Program-made: the position numbers and the translations under genes
Notes under the pieces: generated by a model
The model's database searches: none
Seen by the model: the letters and a program-made list of their open reading frames with translations, nothing else
What the model was told of the DNA's origin: nothing
Assembly (NCBI GenBank): GCA_030512295.1
Contig: JAULSR010000006.1
Location: forward strand, 1,364,001 to 1,428,000
Reading direction: 5' to 3'
Origin: Bombardia bombarda
Lineage: Eukaryota; Ascomycota; Sordariomycetes; Sordariales; Lasiosphaeriaceae
Length of the DNA stretch: 64,000 nt
Shown: piece by piece, positions 45,804 through 57,403 of the stretch
Position numbering within the stretch: the stretch's first letter is position 1
Layout: each line of letters starts with the position of its first letter

Positions 45804-46022
45804 CTATTTTCTTGAGCGCCTGACTTGCCCGGTGCCGTGAGAAGAATGCGAATGTTTGGGGAACCATGGTTTGCAGTCATCACAGGGCTCGTCCATCCGG
45901 ATGGTCTGCCAGACCTGGCGTTCACCACAGCGTGTCTGAATCATGCTAGCTGGCTGGCAGTAGCGGGCGAAGCTGAAGGTGACGTGTTTGCACGCGAAGG
46001 CGTGGGCGTAGTACCGACACAT
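45804..46022 (-). CDS. Small Cys-rich fungal protein (72 aa)
   Basis: A short frame beginning MCRYYAHAFACKHVTFSFARYC, continuing IQTRCGERQVWQTIRMDEPCDDC and ending in a polar tail. Five conserved-looking cysteines and several His (CxxH/CxxC-like spacing: C2, C11-x-H, C22, C32, C46-x2-C49) suggest a small zinc-binding fold. I recall short fungal hypothetical proteins opening MCRYYAH, function unknown. The frame is open upstream to 46187, but the ATG at 46022 is the natural start. The C-terminal 15 residues may be wrong if a base is missing or an intron is present, because another frame stays open past this stop. Confidence 0.55.
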   Translation of the reverse strand: MCRYYAHAFACKHVTFSFARYCQPASMIQTRCGERQVWQTIRMDEPCDDCKPWFPKHSHSSHGTGQVRRSRK

Positions 46023-49000
46023 ATTTGCTGATATTGCTGATCTGCTTCGCGGGCAGCAGTGGCGATGGCTGACCTGAATTGCGTACGACTGTCTCGGCCT
46101 TTCTTGGTGGTCTGTCTGGTCTGACTGGCTGTTGAGAAGTTGGAAGCAATGAAGATGAGTGAAGAGAGATGGACAAACACCGGGCAAGATGAAGTAATAT
46201 AAGTGCCCTTTGAAGATGGGGGCGTTGCTGTCTGGTCCAAATTCGACTGGCTGTCTTCACTATGAGATGCAAGCCAGTGACGTTGTCGAGGTTCCTGGGG
46301 CCTTTTTGTACACGACCAATCAGTCCCGTCTCTGGATGATGACCAGCCGGATTATAATTCTCGCTCGGGATCTCGGGAGAATGGTGAGAGCTGAGGTTGG
46401 GTGGCGATATCTCTCGCCTCACCTCTGCAGGGCTAGGTTGCCTTGAGAGACTGGCTGATTCCTTGTTTATGTGGGTTTGGGTCTCAGCTGCTGTGTGTAC
46501 TATGTTCAGCCTCAAGATTTGGCCGCCACTATCCGCAAAGACAAACTATTCGATCAAAAACCGAGATAGTTGACTCGCTGGATCGTATATCGACGAAGAT
46601 CCGGAATATGCACGAACAAAAAAGGGTGGGTAGCCATTTTCGCCTGCACCACGGCTAGGCACCGGGCAGTTATAAAGATTTTATAATCCCTTGTGCTACT
46701 TACCGTTATCGCGCAGTCTGCCATCGGCAGAAAGGAAGGATGGAACCAACATGGGGCCAGATGGTGGATGGATTCTTGAGATTCACTTGTATGAATCAAC
46801 TCCAGGGGCAGGAATAGGCCTGTCTGTTTAGGAGTGCATAAGGTGCCGGCACCACGTTCGGGTACATAGTAGCACGCACGGCATCTTAAGACCGTGCCGG
46901 GCGGCCAATCGAAGCACGGCAAAGGCCAGGCGGAACCGGTCCGGTAGGAATGAGGTCCCCCGGGGGTTGCATCTCAAAAGCTCGGACTTTGATCACTTGA
47001 TCTGAGTAGCTCCCTTCCATCAAGTGCCAGCAACTAGCCGGGCAGCTTCGTGTGCCCCTTTTTGACCGCTCCGCTGGGGGCGCCGATTGCGCAGGGACGA
47101 TTATCTTCAAATAAAGAAAAAGGAAAGCAAGGTCTTGAGAACCAGTCAAATGAGACGTGATGGGCCTGTACACACAGTAGGGCTGCAGGGAGGATGACGA
47201 TGACGCTGCGTAACAGTCCGAGAACTGCCAGACGGGCAGATCATTGGAAGAGGCTGTTTAGAATATATTGGTGGGATGGCCCGACACCGTGAATAGCGTC
47301 GCGGGCTGCCCATTCGGTCAAATAGCGCCCGGTGTGAAATTGGGGGCGGTTGAGAGCCTCAAAAGCCGCGTATCTCGAGAATGGGAGAGCCTTGTGGAGG
47401 TAGATAGGGGCGGCGGCCGGGATGGTTGGGGGCAGCATCTCTTCACCGCCAGTTCGTTCCTCGGCTTGTTTGCCTCGATGGTGCAGTTGACTGGCTGGCT
47501 GCTGCTGCATTGTCCTGTCATGGAGGAGAGAGGCAGATGGTGTACACCATCATGCCATGTTAACAAGGCCGACAGAGCAATGCCGGCATCAGATTGGGAG
47601 AGAGGTGGTCGCATGTTCCAAGGCCAAGCAGGAGAACCAAGAACATTTTGGCCTGAAGATTTGGTTCCCGGCGGCGCGGACAGCCATCTCGAGGTCATCA
47701 TGGCCTTTTTGATTATTGTTGTCTGGAGTCTGGACCGAGGTGGCTGATTGTGACTGATCGATCGACTGACTGTCGGCCATTTTCTCGAGTGGCCCAGGTA
47801 CTGTAACCAGTTGAGCCAGTGTGCTGACAGGCGGCCGGTTCTGGGTGTTTGTGCGCTGGCACCAATTGGCGCGTCAGCCAGCACTACGAAGTATTACCCG
47901 TCAGTTGTGCAGGGATGTCTCAGGGCCCTTCGGTACCAAGTCATGTACGAAGTGCTGCAGGCCGAACACAGCCGTGTCCCTCCAATCTCTGGCATTGGCC
48001 GAGCGTTTCGAGGCTTCTCGAGGCGAGCTGCCCTCCTCCAAGTCCAAGCACAGAGCCCCATCCCACTCCACGTCTCCCGCCTGCATGTGCAACGCAGACA
48101 GGAAAAAGGAAGGGCAATAATAGCATCATATATGGATCAACGGAACGACGCACTCTAGTACAGACACAATGGCGGTGCAACGGAATATTCGACGAGAACG
48201 TGGTTATTGGTCACAATAGAAATTTGGCGCCGTCGATTGTTGCAGTTGTGGTTCCAGGTTGTGGTTGTGGCCGCTTGGACGCACTTTCCATGTCTCGGAC
48301 ATATCTTTTTGACATACGATGGACCTCATCCCATTGTTTCTTTAGACTTTACACAATGGAACCAGGTCGCAATCTTGCCCGCGGATAAGGCACCGGGCAC
48401 ATCGCAAAAGGAAGCGACGACGGAGACAAACGAAAGATACGAGTGGGCAGTTTCCGTTTCGATTGCAAAGAAGGTTAAAGCTGGACAGGGTTGGCAAGAC
48501 TGACAAGGTTTATTCATCTGCACAAGGATTAACGAGGAAAGAGCGACACACCCGCGCGCACATCCCCGTCCCCCGTCCCCCGTCTGGCGCTCTCTGGCGT
48601 CCGGGGGGGACTTCGCTACCCGATTACCAAGACTTTTTTTTTTAATTAGCAGGACGGGTTGCGGATGGCTCCTGCGCTTCAAGCCGCTTCGACAACCGCC
48701 AAACCCAGCAGGTTGGACGCCCGTCGTCTGCTGCTGGCGTCTGCTGGCGTCTGCTGCCATCGATAATAAACCACACAATCAAAATGTACAGATTAGCTTG
48801 CCGTCCAGGTCCGGGCTCACCACCCAGGGTGTCTAGTCCAAACATAGCGGCTGGCCTCTTGCTGTGGCCGCTCCATTCCGCCCCATCCTTCTGCTTTACC
48901 TATCTGCTCCACGCTTAACCATCGGCGACGAAGAACGCGGACCATCAAGAGAAGACTCCACGCCCTCATCCACCTCTCGTCCCGGGCCCTTCAATCCAGG

Positions 49001-50916
49001 CCCGTTTCCCGGTCCTTTTGGTCAGCGCTTAGGACCTCCTACCGTTGTCGACCCGCAGCCCCTGACCATTTCGTTGTCGCGAATTGGAAAGCCAGCACGC
49101 GCAAAGGTGGCGCCAAGCCTACTTTCTCGCCAGACCGTCGTCAATCGCCTCCTCGTGCTTGTAGCCGTCTAACAGCTTCTAGGTGACTACCTAGCTGTCT
49201 GTACCTGCCCGGATGGAGCCGTGGACTACTGTCGGGGCTTGCATTGTGGTGATTGAATGACGGTGGACAACTCACCTTGCAGCGCACCATCTGCACCTCC
49301 AACAGCTGCCATTCGCTTTCCCATCCAACACTGGCCCGCTCGAGGCCCGTTGCCTGTCCTTCCCGTATGACATAACCTTCGGGCTCTGGCTCCCGTCGTC
49401 ACTTTGATCGGCCCAATTCCTTGACGCCCTCTCTGTCTCTTGTTCCGGCATTCGTTTCATCTAGGTAATACAGCGTGGCCGTTGTGAAGGCGGCGCGGCA
49501 AGCCACCACTACCTTGGAACCTAGACAGATCTAGGACACCATCTAGGTACCTAACAAGTTATTATCGCGTCTTTCCAGCACACCCCACCACACTCAACAA
49601 TACAACCACTACGCAGCACGGAGTCGTTCATGCACGAAACGACTATCGCTCGCTCGCTCGCACTGCCATCTTGCTGCACGACTCCTTTAAGCCACATACG
49701 GCCCTGACCCGCGCTTCTGCACCTGTCTGTGCGGCCAGATTCCAGACGACTACCGCGTACCAAGATCCTTACTGTCGCTGCTGTGCTGCTCTTGCTACTC
49801 GCGCTCACCATCCTATCCGCGTTTACTTCACCTTGCATTCTTTGCCGCTCGCCGTCGCGGCTCTCCGCTCCACGCCCCTAACATCTGCAAGCGTCCCCCT
49901 CACTTCAAAACACCCACGAGTGCGCTCAAGTCGAAAGCGCCTGACGTTGACGCGCCTTGGAAGCTCCACCTTCATCCTAGCTCAGTTAGGTTGGAGTCCT
50001 CCTCCAAGATCTAAGCTGTCTAGACTCTAGCACTTTCACCGCTCTGTGTTGTCCAAGAAGTCCAGGGCCCCTTGCCCGAAGGTGTTCTTGGTAGTGTGCT
50101 TGCTCCCACGCGGCTCCAGAGAATAGCTCTATTTCCCTGTCACAGTCCTGTCATTACGGGCTTCCTCTCACTCGTTATATACCAATCCGTCAAGTAAGAG
50201 TATGGGCCGTCGCCATGCCCTACCTCAAGACTGTCAAGCCTCCCACCGCCTCCAAATCTGAGCCTCAATCCCCAAGTGGCCCAACTTTCTGTTAGCGACC
50301 GCTAATCCGAGCCCCTGATTGGCCCTTCCGTCCTGTACAAACTGCCTCTTTAAGGCCTGCTTGCTTACCTTGGTTTGCTTCACTGTATCATATTGGTCAG
50401 TTTTCGTCCAATAATCAAGTCGCTATTGTTGCCTAAAGGCTAACCTAATGGCCGCAGTACTCTGTCAATACCTATTGTTTTGGTGTTCCAAAGCACCTTG
50501 ATTGGCCGTTTGACCACAAGGCACCTCTCAAACCTTGGTTTCCACTCTGGGCTGGGAGAGGACAGACCGCCTTGGGTCCTCGTTTGGTGTAACTCACCCT
50601 GATGCGAGCTACGATCAATCTCATCAATCACTCGTCAGGTCTTTAGGCGGAGACGCTTTCTCTTGGCATTAGCGCGGTCGGAAGACTGTGACCTCGGGCT
50701 TGCCTCTCACTCCCCCAGCCTTGAGTGACCTTGTCACTGCGCTTCTTGGAGAATTGTCGGGTGAACAGCTGTTTACTGCCGACTTCCTGTCATTAAACTT
50801 TGTCACATCCCGACCACCTATGCTCTCTGTCTATACCTATCGCAGTTCACCGCTGCTGTGTCGCCGCCAGGGACGTTCAAAGTCACGCGCGACCCAGACC
50901 GAAACAGCTTCTCCCA
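46023..50916. other. 4.9-kb region without a supportable gene
   Basis: Many short frames on both strands, none with a recognisable domain or convincing splice chain. The best candidates are two minus-strand pieces, 47589-47780 (MADSQSIDQSQSATS..) and 47241-47510 (..LPPTIPAAAPIYLHKALPFSRYAAFEALNRPQ..), which could be exons of one gene, but I found no splice pair with matching phase. From about 48860 to 50900 the plus strand is C/T-rich, like a very long leader or promoter of the 14-3-3-like gene. CTAGGTACCTA-type motifs occur at about 49530-49552. Confidence 0.4.
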
Positions 50917-51870
50917 ATGGCGTCTTCCGAAGTTGATCAAAAGTTTCTCGGCAAGCTTGCCAAAGAAGTCGAAAACAATAACCCTTTACTTGCCGCAGTC
51001 TTATTCAAGCTCTTGGGGCTGTCTCTCAACCTCTCCACTCAACTCATTAAAGCCGAGAAGCAGCGGCGGCACGACAAGACCCAACCGATGCCAGAACTGG
51101 AGCACATTATATGGCTGTCTCGAGAAGGGCTAGTGTTACTCGAACAATATGTTATACCCATGGTCGGTAACTATGTCGAGCTCAAGGTGTTGGCTTTCAA
51201 ACTACGCGCTTCCTTCTATCATATTTTTGTCCGGTTCCATAACACGCCGCCTATCGAGACGATAGGGCTAGGCACCCCCGAGGGCCAAACGACAACAACC
51301 GTTCCTGGTTTATTACCCCCAAATCGAATCGATAAGGGCAAGGGGGTTGCTCGAGATGATCAAGGCGTACCTGCACAGCAAGCTTCGAGACCTGGCTACA
51401 ATCTCGAAGGCGGCCCCGTTGGTCCGCCTCCAGGTTTCGGCCCAGAACCGGCGGCCGCATTTCTCCTCAAACCCAACAACTATCTTCCTCTAGCTCACCG
51501 ATACTTTCAAGATGCCGTGCAACTCGCCGACCAGTTACTATGGGGTTCACACTCACTGCGACTCTCTGTCAAGACAGAATTTGCCGCATTTCTTTACGAG
51601 TGCGTCCACGATGCCGAAGGCAGCCGGAAACTCGCAAAAGATGCCATCTCCCACGTCTATGAGGCAACCGAAGGTATCGACAACGACATGTTTACAGATG
51701 CCTGTGATCTTGTAGCTACACTCGGAAAGATGATGAAGCGAGGACTCGGGTCGAACAACACTCTTCGGAGCAAGGCGCAAGGTTCCAGCTCAGAAACAAC
51801 AGGCACACAGGGAACGCCCCGTATGGAACAACCTGTCAACACGAGTGCACCGCCGCCTGGCATGATATAA
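50917..51870 (+). CDS. Divergent 14-3-3-like helical protein
   Basis: 317 residues in one exon from the ATG at 50917 (MASSEVDQKFLGKLAKEVENNNPLL). The sequence is almost all helix: LLAAVLFKLLGLSLNLSTQLIKAEK, IIWLSREGLVLLEQYVIPMVGNYVELKVLAFKLRASFYHIFVRFHN, a Pro/Gly-rich linker (about 140-190), then YLPLAHRYFQDAVQLADQLLWGSHSLRLSVKTEFAAFLYECVHDAEGSRKLAKDAISHVYEATEGID. The last block parallels the 14-3-3 C-terminal helices (A-x-x-Y-x-x-A ... HPIRLxLxLNFxVFxYE ... A), including the HSLRLSV piece. The N-terminal half lacks obvious canonical 14-3-3 phosphopeptide residues, so ligand binding may differ. Reported 14-3-3 proteins are ~250 residues; the extra length is the linker and a disordered tail. 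The family call is moderate; the function is unknown. Confidence 0.75.
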   Translation: MASSEVDQKFLGKLAKEVENNNPLLAAVLFKLLGLSLNLSTQLIKAEKQRRHDKTQPMPELEHIIWLSREGLVLLEQYVIPMVGNYVELKVLAFKLRASFYHIFVRFHNTPPIETIGLGTPEGQTTTTVPGLLPPNRIDKGKGVARDDQGVPAQQASRPGYNLEGGPVGPPPGFGPEPAAAFLLKPNNYLPLAHRYFQDAVQLADQLLWGSHSLRLSVKTEFAAFLYECVHDAEGSRKLAKDAISHVYEATEGIDNDMFTDACDLVATLGKMMKRGLGSNNTLRSKAQGSSSETTGTQGTPRMEQPVNTSAPPPGMI

Positions 51871-53274
51871 CGCCAAGTTCGATTCGGATTTCACCTTCCT
51901 CGTCACACTGTCTTCCTCGGTCTCAACTTTTATGTCGTTGTCTCTTTGTCAAGCGAAAGGTGTTAAAAAAGGAAGGGATTGGTCTTGAGGCGTGAACTTA
52001 CATTTTTGGGGGATCGATTCCTATGATACCAACACCCAACTCGGATACTCGATCGCCCTTCTCTCTGCATCACTGCGCCCCTGACCGCGCTCCGGTCTTG
52101 TTGCGGTCACATATACCCACCCAGAAAGGGATATTTATTTGGTCATTTGATCGTCTTCTCCAGCGTTTACATTGGATTCTTATCTGCATATTCGGGCGGG
52201 GTAATGCATTTTCTCCATGCATTCCACGTCATACATGTCGTGTGTGTTTATATGTTGGATCTGATCAACATATTCAGTTTAATGTTTTGTTGATTGAGCT
52301 ATTTTCTCTTCTGATATTATAAAATGGCATTTTTCTTTCTTTTTGTGTCACTACTCTTTTCTATGTGTGATACCCGACGGTGTCTTGGATGGTGCAGATG
52401 GCTTGTTTGGAAAAGCTTGCTCTGTTTTCTCTGTGGTGAAAATTTTATCTTTGGATGTGTGTTTGTTTATCTTCTTGGCTTTCTGTCTGTCTACAGTATG
52501 GCATGGCATGGGCATGGCTTGGCGGCATTTTCATAGGGAACTGAATCTTAGAGGCACCTGGTACCTGTCCGGGAAAAGGAAACTGTTTGTCTTGTTTTTG
52601 CCCATTACATAGATTTTAATTGATCAGCAGCGTGTATGTAGGGTGTATTTTATTGAACTGTAGGTGTTCACTGCCTACTATCTGTAAAACAGTGCATATA
52701 TGTCGAGTCGGGGTTTGCCTTCATTATGTACGCTTATCATAGCCTTGCGATCTTGTTTCCCATATTCAGTGTCATGACTACTCGTACTACTCGTAATTGC
52801 TGGTACTATTACTGGCATCAAGGAGGTAGGCCAGTGGTTGTGGCTTTATCATATTCTCAAGCAAATGCGATCTTGATTTATTGATAAGTTTTTGCTATCT
52901 GTCTGTATGTACATTCTACCCCCAATGTATATAAATGTTGAATAGTGAACGATAGCTTTCTTTTCACAATCCGTATTAAAATCCTGTTGCTCGTATTCTA
53001 TAAACTTAGACCCCTGAGAGTGCTATAGATAAATATTCAGGAATTCTGTCGCACGTTTCAGGGGTTATGATTGCTAAAGGAGACACTAAGTCTATGTCAC
53101 GCAGCGACTTAAAGCATGATTTGATTACATTCCATATGTGCTGTAAGTTGTCATTCTGCCTGAACCGCACCTCATATCGAGCTGACGCCGGAGGTCCTCC
53201 ATGCCGGTTCGGAAGTGGCAGAAGCCATAGCTTGTCAGAGATAGACGAAGAACATTGGCTCGTAACCTCTGACT
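51871..53274. other. Intergenic stretch between convergent genes
   Basis: T-rich 3' flank of the 14-3-3-like gene, and the 3' side of the FAD-oxidase gene. Includes a short TGGCA run at about 52498-52518, like the array at 12.35 kb. No gene. Confidence 0.45.
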
Positions 53275-54184
53275 CTACACCCTCCCGTCGGCAACCGCCA
53301 ACAGCTCAGGAAACCCAGCAGCCCATCCCTTCAAGCTCTGGTCCAAGACCGTATCCAACTCCTCCCTCGCACGCTTCGCTCGCTCCTCACTCACTACAAA
53401 CTCCTCCGGCAGCTTTACATCACCCCTATCTGTCGTCCCCCTCCCGGCCCCAGTCATCATCCCAACCACAGCCCTAGCCGACAGCGCCGCCGCAGGCATG
53501 CCATGTCCCGTGTATCCCGCACAAAGCCACAGCCCACCGTCCTCCCCGCCGCCGCCCAGGCTCTCCGGCACCGCACCCACCCATGGATGCTGGTCCCTGC
53601 TGAACCCCATGATGCCCGTCCACTCGAACCGGGCGGCGAGCTCAATCTCCTCGCCTCCTCTCCCACTCCCGGAAAGTTGTTGCCCATCACCGCGCCCTCC
53701 TACTACCACCCCCGGCCGCAAATCGAGCGGCGGCGACAGGTTCGTCTTGAGAAACCTAGACACCTGCTCCTCGACCTCGTCGTCGCGCCACTCGCCCACC
53801 CCCTGGCCACGTTCACGGTATCGTCCGCCGCCATAGATGAGCTCGCCACCACTACCAGCCTCCGGAAGAACTGCCGGCCGTTGAACGAGGTAGTCGTCCC
53901 GCCAGTAAGTACCCCTGTGCTCGATAAAGATATACGAATGCTGCAGCTTTACCGGGCTACCATTACTGCCACTGCCACTACTATTTACAGATGATACCCC
54001 CTCCTCCTTCCCCTGCTCAGAGCTTGACGAAGGCGGCACCAACGCCCCAATCTGCCCCCTAACAGGCACGAGCAGGTCCGCAAACCCAGGCAGCAGATGC
54101 GACGTATACCCATTCGTAGCAAGCAGCACCTGGCGGGCGACGATAGTCCCGCGCGGGGTAGTAACCACCCAACCCTCTCCATCC

Positions 54185-54215
<31 letters not shown>

Positions 54216-55084
54216 GCCGTTGTTGTTGTTGTCTCTGCAACCCCGTCACAGGCGTGTTCGTCTGCAGATTGAAGCTCCCCGGGTCTGGGAACCGCGCCAG
54301 CAGCTGCTCCAGCACCCAGGCGACCAGCTTGTACGGCCAGAGCGAGGCCGCGCTTTTCTGGATGACGGCGCCTTTGGTGTCTGGGATGCGGAGGGAGGCG
54401 AGGGATGGTTTATTTTTGTTATCTGCTTCATGTTCTTTCGTTGTTGTGGCGGTGGGTGAAGATGAGGAGGTGGCGGGTGGCGGCCCGACAACCTCAACCT
54501 CCACCGCAAGCTCAGGATACTTCTCCCCCAGCTGCTCAATCGCCTGGATCGCCGAGTCAAACGTGTCCTGCGAGAGATAGGTATGCACGCCCGTGAGCGT
54601 CACCCAGTCGCAGGGTATGTCGTTTGCTTGAACCAGGTCGCGCAGGAAGCGCAGCGTCGCCAGCTCAAAGGCGACGATGTGCGGCGCTGACATGTAGACG
54701 AGGGGTTGGCAGTGGCCGCCGTTCTGTTGTTTGGGTCAGTCAGCTTCGTTCAACATACCCCCTATCAAAAGAGGAGAAGGGAAAAGAAAGATATGTACAC
54801 ACCCTCCCCGTAGCACCAGAGCACGCCTCCCTCGCCTCGAGCATGACGACACTTGCGTCTTTTGCCCCGCTATTCTTGAGGAAATGCGCTGCAAATGCAC
54901 CCGTGATGCCGCTGCCCACCACGACGATGTCGGCCGTGGCTGGGAGCTCGGCCGTCGTGCGGTGTCCAAGCAGGATGGGAGATGGGTCTTTGAGCCAGTA
55001 GGGTTTGCTGGAGTTTGGGCTGGGAAGGCCCGCCGTCTGGCTGCTGGTGCTGGTGCTGTTTTGACTTTCAGTAATAGCGGCCAT
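53275..55084 (-). CDS. FAD-dependent oxidoreductase (DAO family)
   Basis: D-amino-acid-oxidase-fold flavoenzyme. Exons 54803-55084 and 53275-54723 (intron 54724-54802, GTGTGT...CAG, phase 0), 576 residues. The dinucleotide-binding fold is near the start: ADIVVVGSGITGAFAAHFL (GxGxxG) and VVMLEAREACSGATGRNGGHCQP, the usual substrate/FAD-contact stretch. Later: VLLATNGYTSHLLPGFADLLVPVRGQIGAL, YWRDDYLVQRP, GELIYGGGRYRERG, and the C-terminal FAD-closing region WTGIMGFSRDQHPWVGAVPE with LWLCAGYTGHGMPAAALSARAV. This group oxidises small amines or amino acids (sarcosine, pipecolate or glycine-type substrates); the real substrate cannot be read here. Odd: a poly-Gln tract (about 54183-54237) and Ser-rich inserts between conserved strands. 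No peroxisomal C-terminal SKL is visible (ends ADGRV). Confidence 0.87.
54184..54235 (-). repeat. CAA/CAG repeat coding poly-Gln in the FAD oxidase
   Basis: TTG triplets on the plus strand, with one interruption, encode about 17 Gln with Arg breaks in the oxidoreductase. Same triplet class as the intergenic TTG array at 30.3 kb. Confidence 0.85.
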
Positions 55085-55796
55085 GGTTTCGTTTGCTGGT
55101 GTGAGAAAAATTGTTTATATGTGTGGTGTGCGAGTATGTATGTGTAAGTGAGATTGAGCACGTCAGTTGAGCAGCAGTATGTAGTACGAGACTGGGTTCA
55201 ATGTTGGCATTCAGAATGATACCTAATTCCCCAAATTCCCCAAATGACACCAACGTTGCATCCATCCATACCAAACACCAACAGCAAATGGGGAAAATGC
55301 TCCCTCCTCCTGCACCCATGACTGATCGTTGGGTCGTACGCACATACGCACAACTGAGCAATCTATCCCTATTGTCAACAACATCCAACAGACCCAACTG
55401 CTTACTCGGTTTAGTCTATCCCTCCCTCTCCCCTGCCAAATTGGTAGACAATCCACATTCCCACAGCTTTTATCCACCTCAGCGTACCACATAACATACT
55501 CAGTCAAGCATATACATGATCGTCATCACAGAGCCCCCAATAAAACTCGACCGGGGAGGAAGGTCTATCTCTTTTGAAGGTAGATAGATAGGGTGTATGT
55601 ATGAGACCAACTTTTTCCAGACCGGCCTCTATCTCTCTTTCTCTCTGTCTCTGTCACTCATTCTCTGCTCGGTGGCCGGTCGGTCGGTCCCGTAGCCTTT
55701 AATAGTGCCATTAAACTCCTAATCCTTGATCAAAACAACGAAAAAAGAAAAGAAAAACAGCAAAGGCCCAAAAATCGGCGAATGAAAGCAACCCCT
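55085..55796. other. Intergenic stretch between tandem minus-strand genes
   Basis: 5' flank of the FAD oxidase and 3' flank of eIF2 beta. CTCTCTCTTTCTCTCTGTCTCTGTC tracts around 55625-55660. No gene. Confidence 0.45.
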
Positions 55797-57403
55797 CTAA
55801 CCCTGCTGCATCTTTCTTCTCTTTCCGACCTGGGCCGAGAAACCCGTCTTGATGGCCTGTACGGAGCGGCGAGATCCGCAAGAGTTGCAGGTGATGAAGC
55901 TGTGGTGCGTCTGGTCAGCATCTTTTCCTCACTCAACATCGTTTATCATAGGAAAACTTACTAAAGACGGTTCTCGCCCTTGGACAGATCCGTGTTGGGA
56001 GATCTGCACGTCTTGCACGTCACGTACTCTGTCACACAAAATCCCACGTCAGTAACCATCACCCACACAGAAAACGAACAATAGCTGCAGCAACTGCAGC
56101 TCCCCAGCTCTCCATCAAAGAAACATACCAATGATATACGTGCGCAGCACGTTCTCAATCTGCTTCTGCTGGAAGCGGCCCTTGATGACCAGCCGTCTGG
56201 CGCCGTCCACGCTGCCGCTGGTTCCCAGCTCGGCAAACAGGTACGATGTCACGTGCTCGTCCGCCCTCTTCATGCGCTTGCAAATCTCGGCCAGGTTGGC
56301 GAAAATCGTCTTCTTGTTGCCTTCGCGCAGGCACTGCGGGGGCGGGATCTTGTACGACCGCGTGCCCGTGGACGCGTGGTCGGGGTTCTTCTGCGCCAGC
56401 AGCGCGAAGAAGCGCCCGAGCAGGGGCTCGTAGTTGATGGGCTTGCTCTCGTCGTGGCCCCAGATGCCCGTGCCCTTCTCCATGTCGCCGTCCTGGACCG
56501 ACTCGTCGGCCGCGGCGCCGGCAGCGGGCGCAGCGCCAGCTGTCTCGTCTCCCTCCTTACCCTCGATGTTGAGCGCCTCGAGCTTCTTGGCGAATTCGTC
56601 GTCCTCCTTGACCACCTTCTTCTTCTTCTTCTTCTTCATCGAGAGGTCGATGGCGCCCTCCTCGGCGGGGGCCGCGGCCTCGTCGCCGCCCTCTGCGTCG
56701 TCGTCCTTCTTGGCTACCTTCTTCTTCTTCTTCTTGAGCAGGCTGAGGTCGAGGCCATCGCCGTTGTCGGTGGCGGCAGCGGCGGCAGCGGGGGCGCTGT
56801 CGGCGGCCGATAGCTCGGTGTGTGCTTGAGCGGCGTCAGTAAAGGCCTCGAGAGCGGCGGAGAGAGGCGGCGTACGGGCTGTGTGCGACATGGCTGTCTC
56901 CTTGGTATCGTCGTTGGGCGAGGCAACCATTGTCACGTTGCCGTCGGCGTCTACTACGAGTTTCTCGTCTGTGAAAGCTACTGACTTGCGCGAGGCTCGC
57001 TTCTGCGTCGTCTGCTGTTTGTTGCGGAAAAAAGTGTTTGGTTAGTGAGTTGTGCGTGGGGTTTCTTTTTTTTTTTTTTTTTCGTTCGTTGCTATTGTCC
57101 TTCTTTGATCGCTTGTTCGATTGATTGTCCCGATAGTGTACGTACAATAATCAGGCGGGAAACGCTTGCAATTTTTTTGGTATGGGGTTTGCGGTGTGTA
57201 AGGTGGCGTCAAAGGTTGCGAAGACAGGGTAGGGCCTCTTTGACGGGGAAAGGGGAGGGGGGGAATCGGTGGAGGGGTAGTGGATTGATGGACGGGTTGA
57301 GGCGTTTTTGGTGAGGGAGTCAGAGGGTTGGTTAGAAGGGTCAGAGGGCTAAAAAGTTGCCCGTCTGTCACCCCAAAAAAAACTAACTTACTTCAGCATC
57401 CAT
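55797..57403 (-). CDS. SUI3: Translation initiation factor eIF2 subunit beta
   Basis: Beta subunit of eIF2, which carries Met-tRNAi to the 40S subunit with GTP; its N-terminal lysine blocks contact eIF5/eIF2B and its zinc ribbon helps start-codon selection. Exons 57392-57403 (only M-D-A-E), 56129-57014, 55962-56028, 55797-55899; introns of 377, 100 and 62 bases with consistent phases; about 355 residues. Seen: [14 protein letters not shown], two Lys blocks ([12 protein letters not shown] and [11 protein letters not shown]), then [85 protein letters not shown], and the C4 zinc ribbon [28 protein letters not shown] split over the last introns. Yeast and human proteins have three Lys blocks; I see two here. 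Confidence 0.95.

Noticed and set aside
47241..47780. Two minus-strand frames that might be exons of one gene
   Set aside because: No donor/acceptor pair keeps phase, the plus strand is also open, and I recognise no domain.
49671..50030. A 119-codon plus-strand frame upstream of the 14-3-3-like gene
   Set aside because: Composition follows the C/T-rich leader and it has no recognisable motif.
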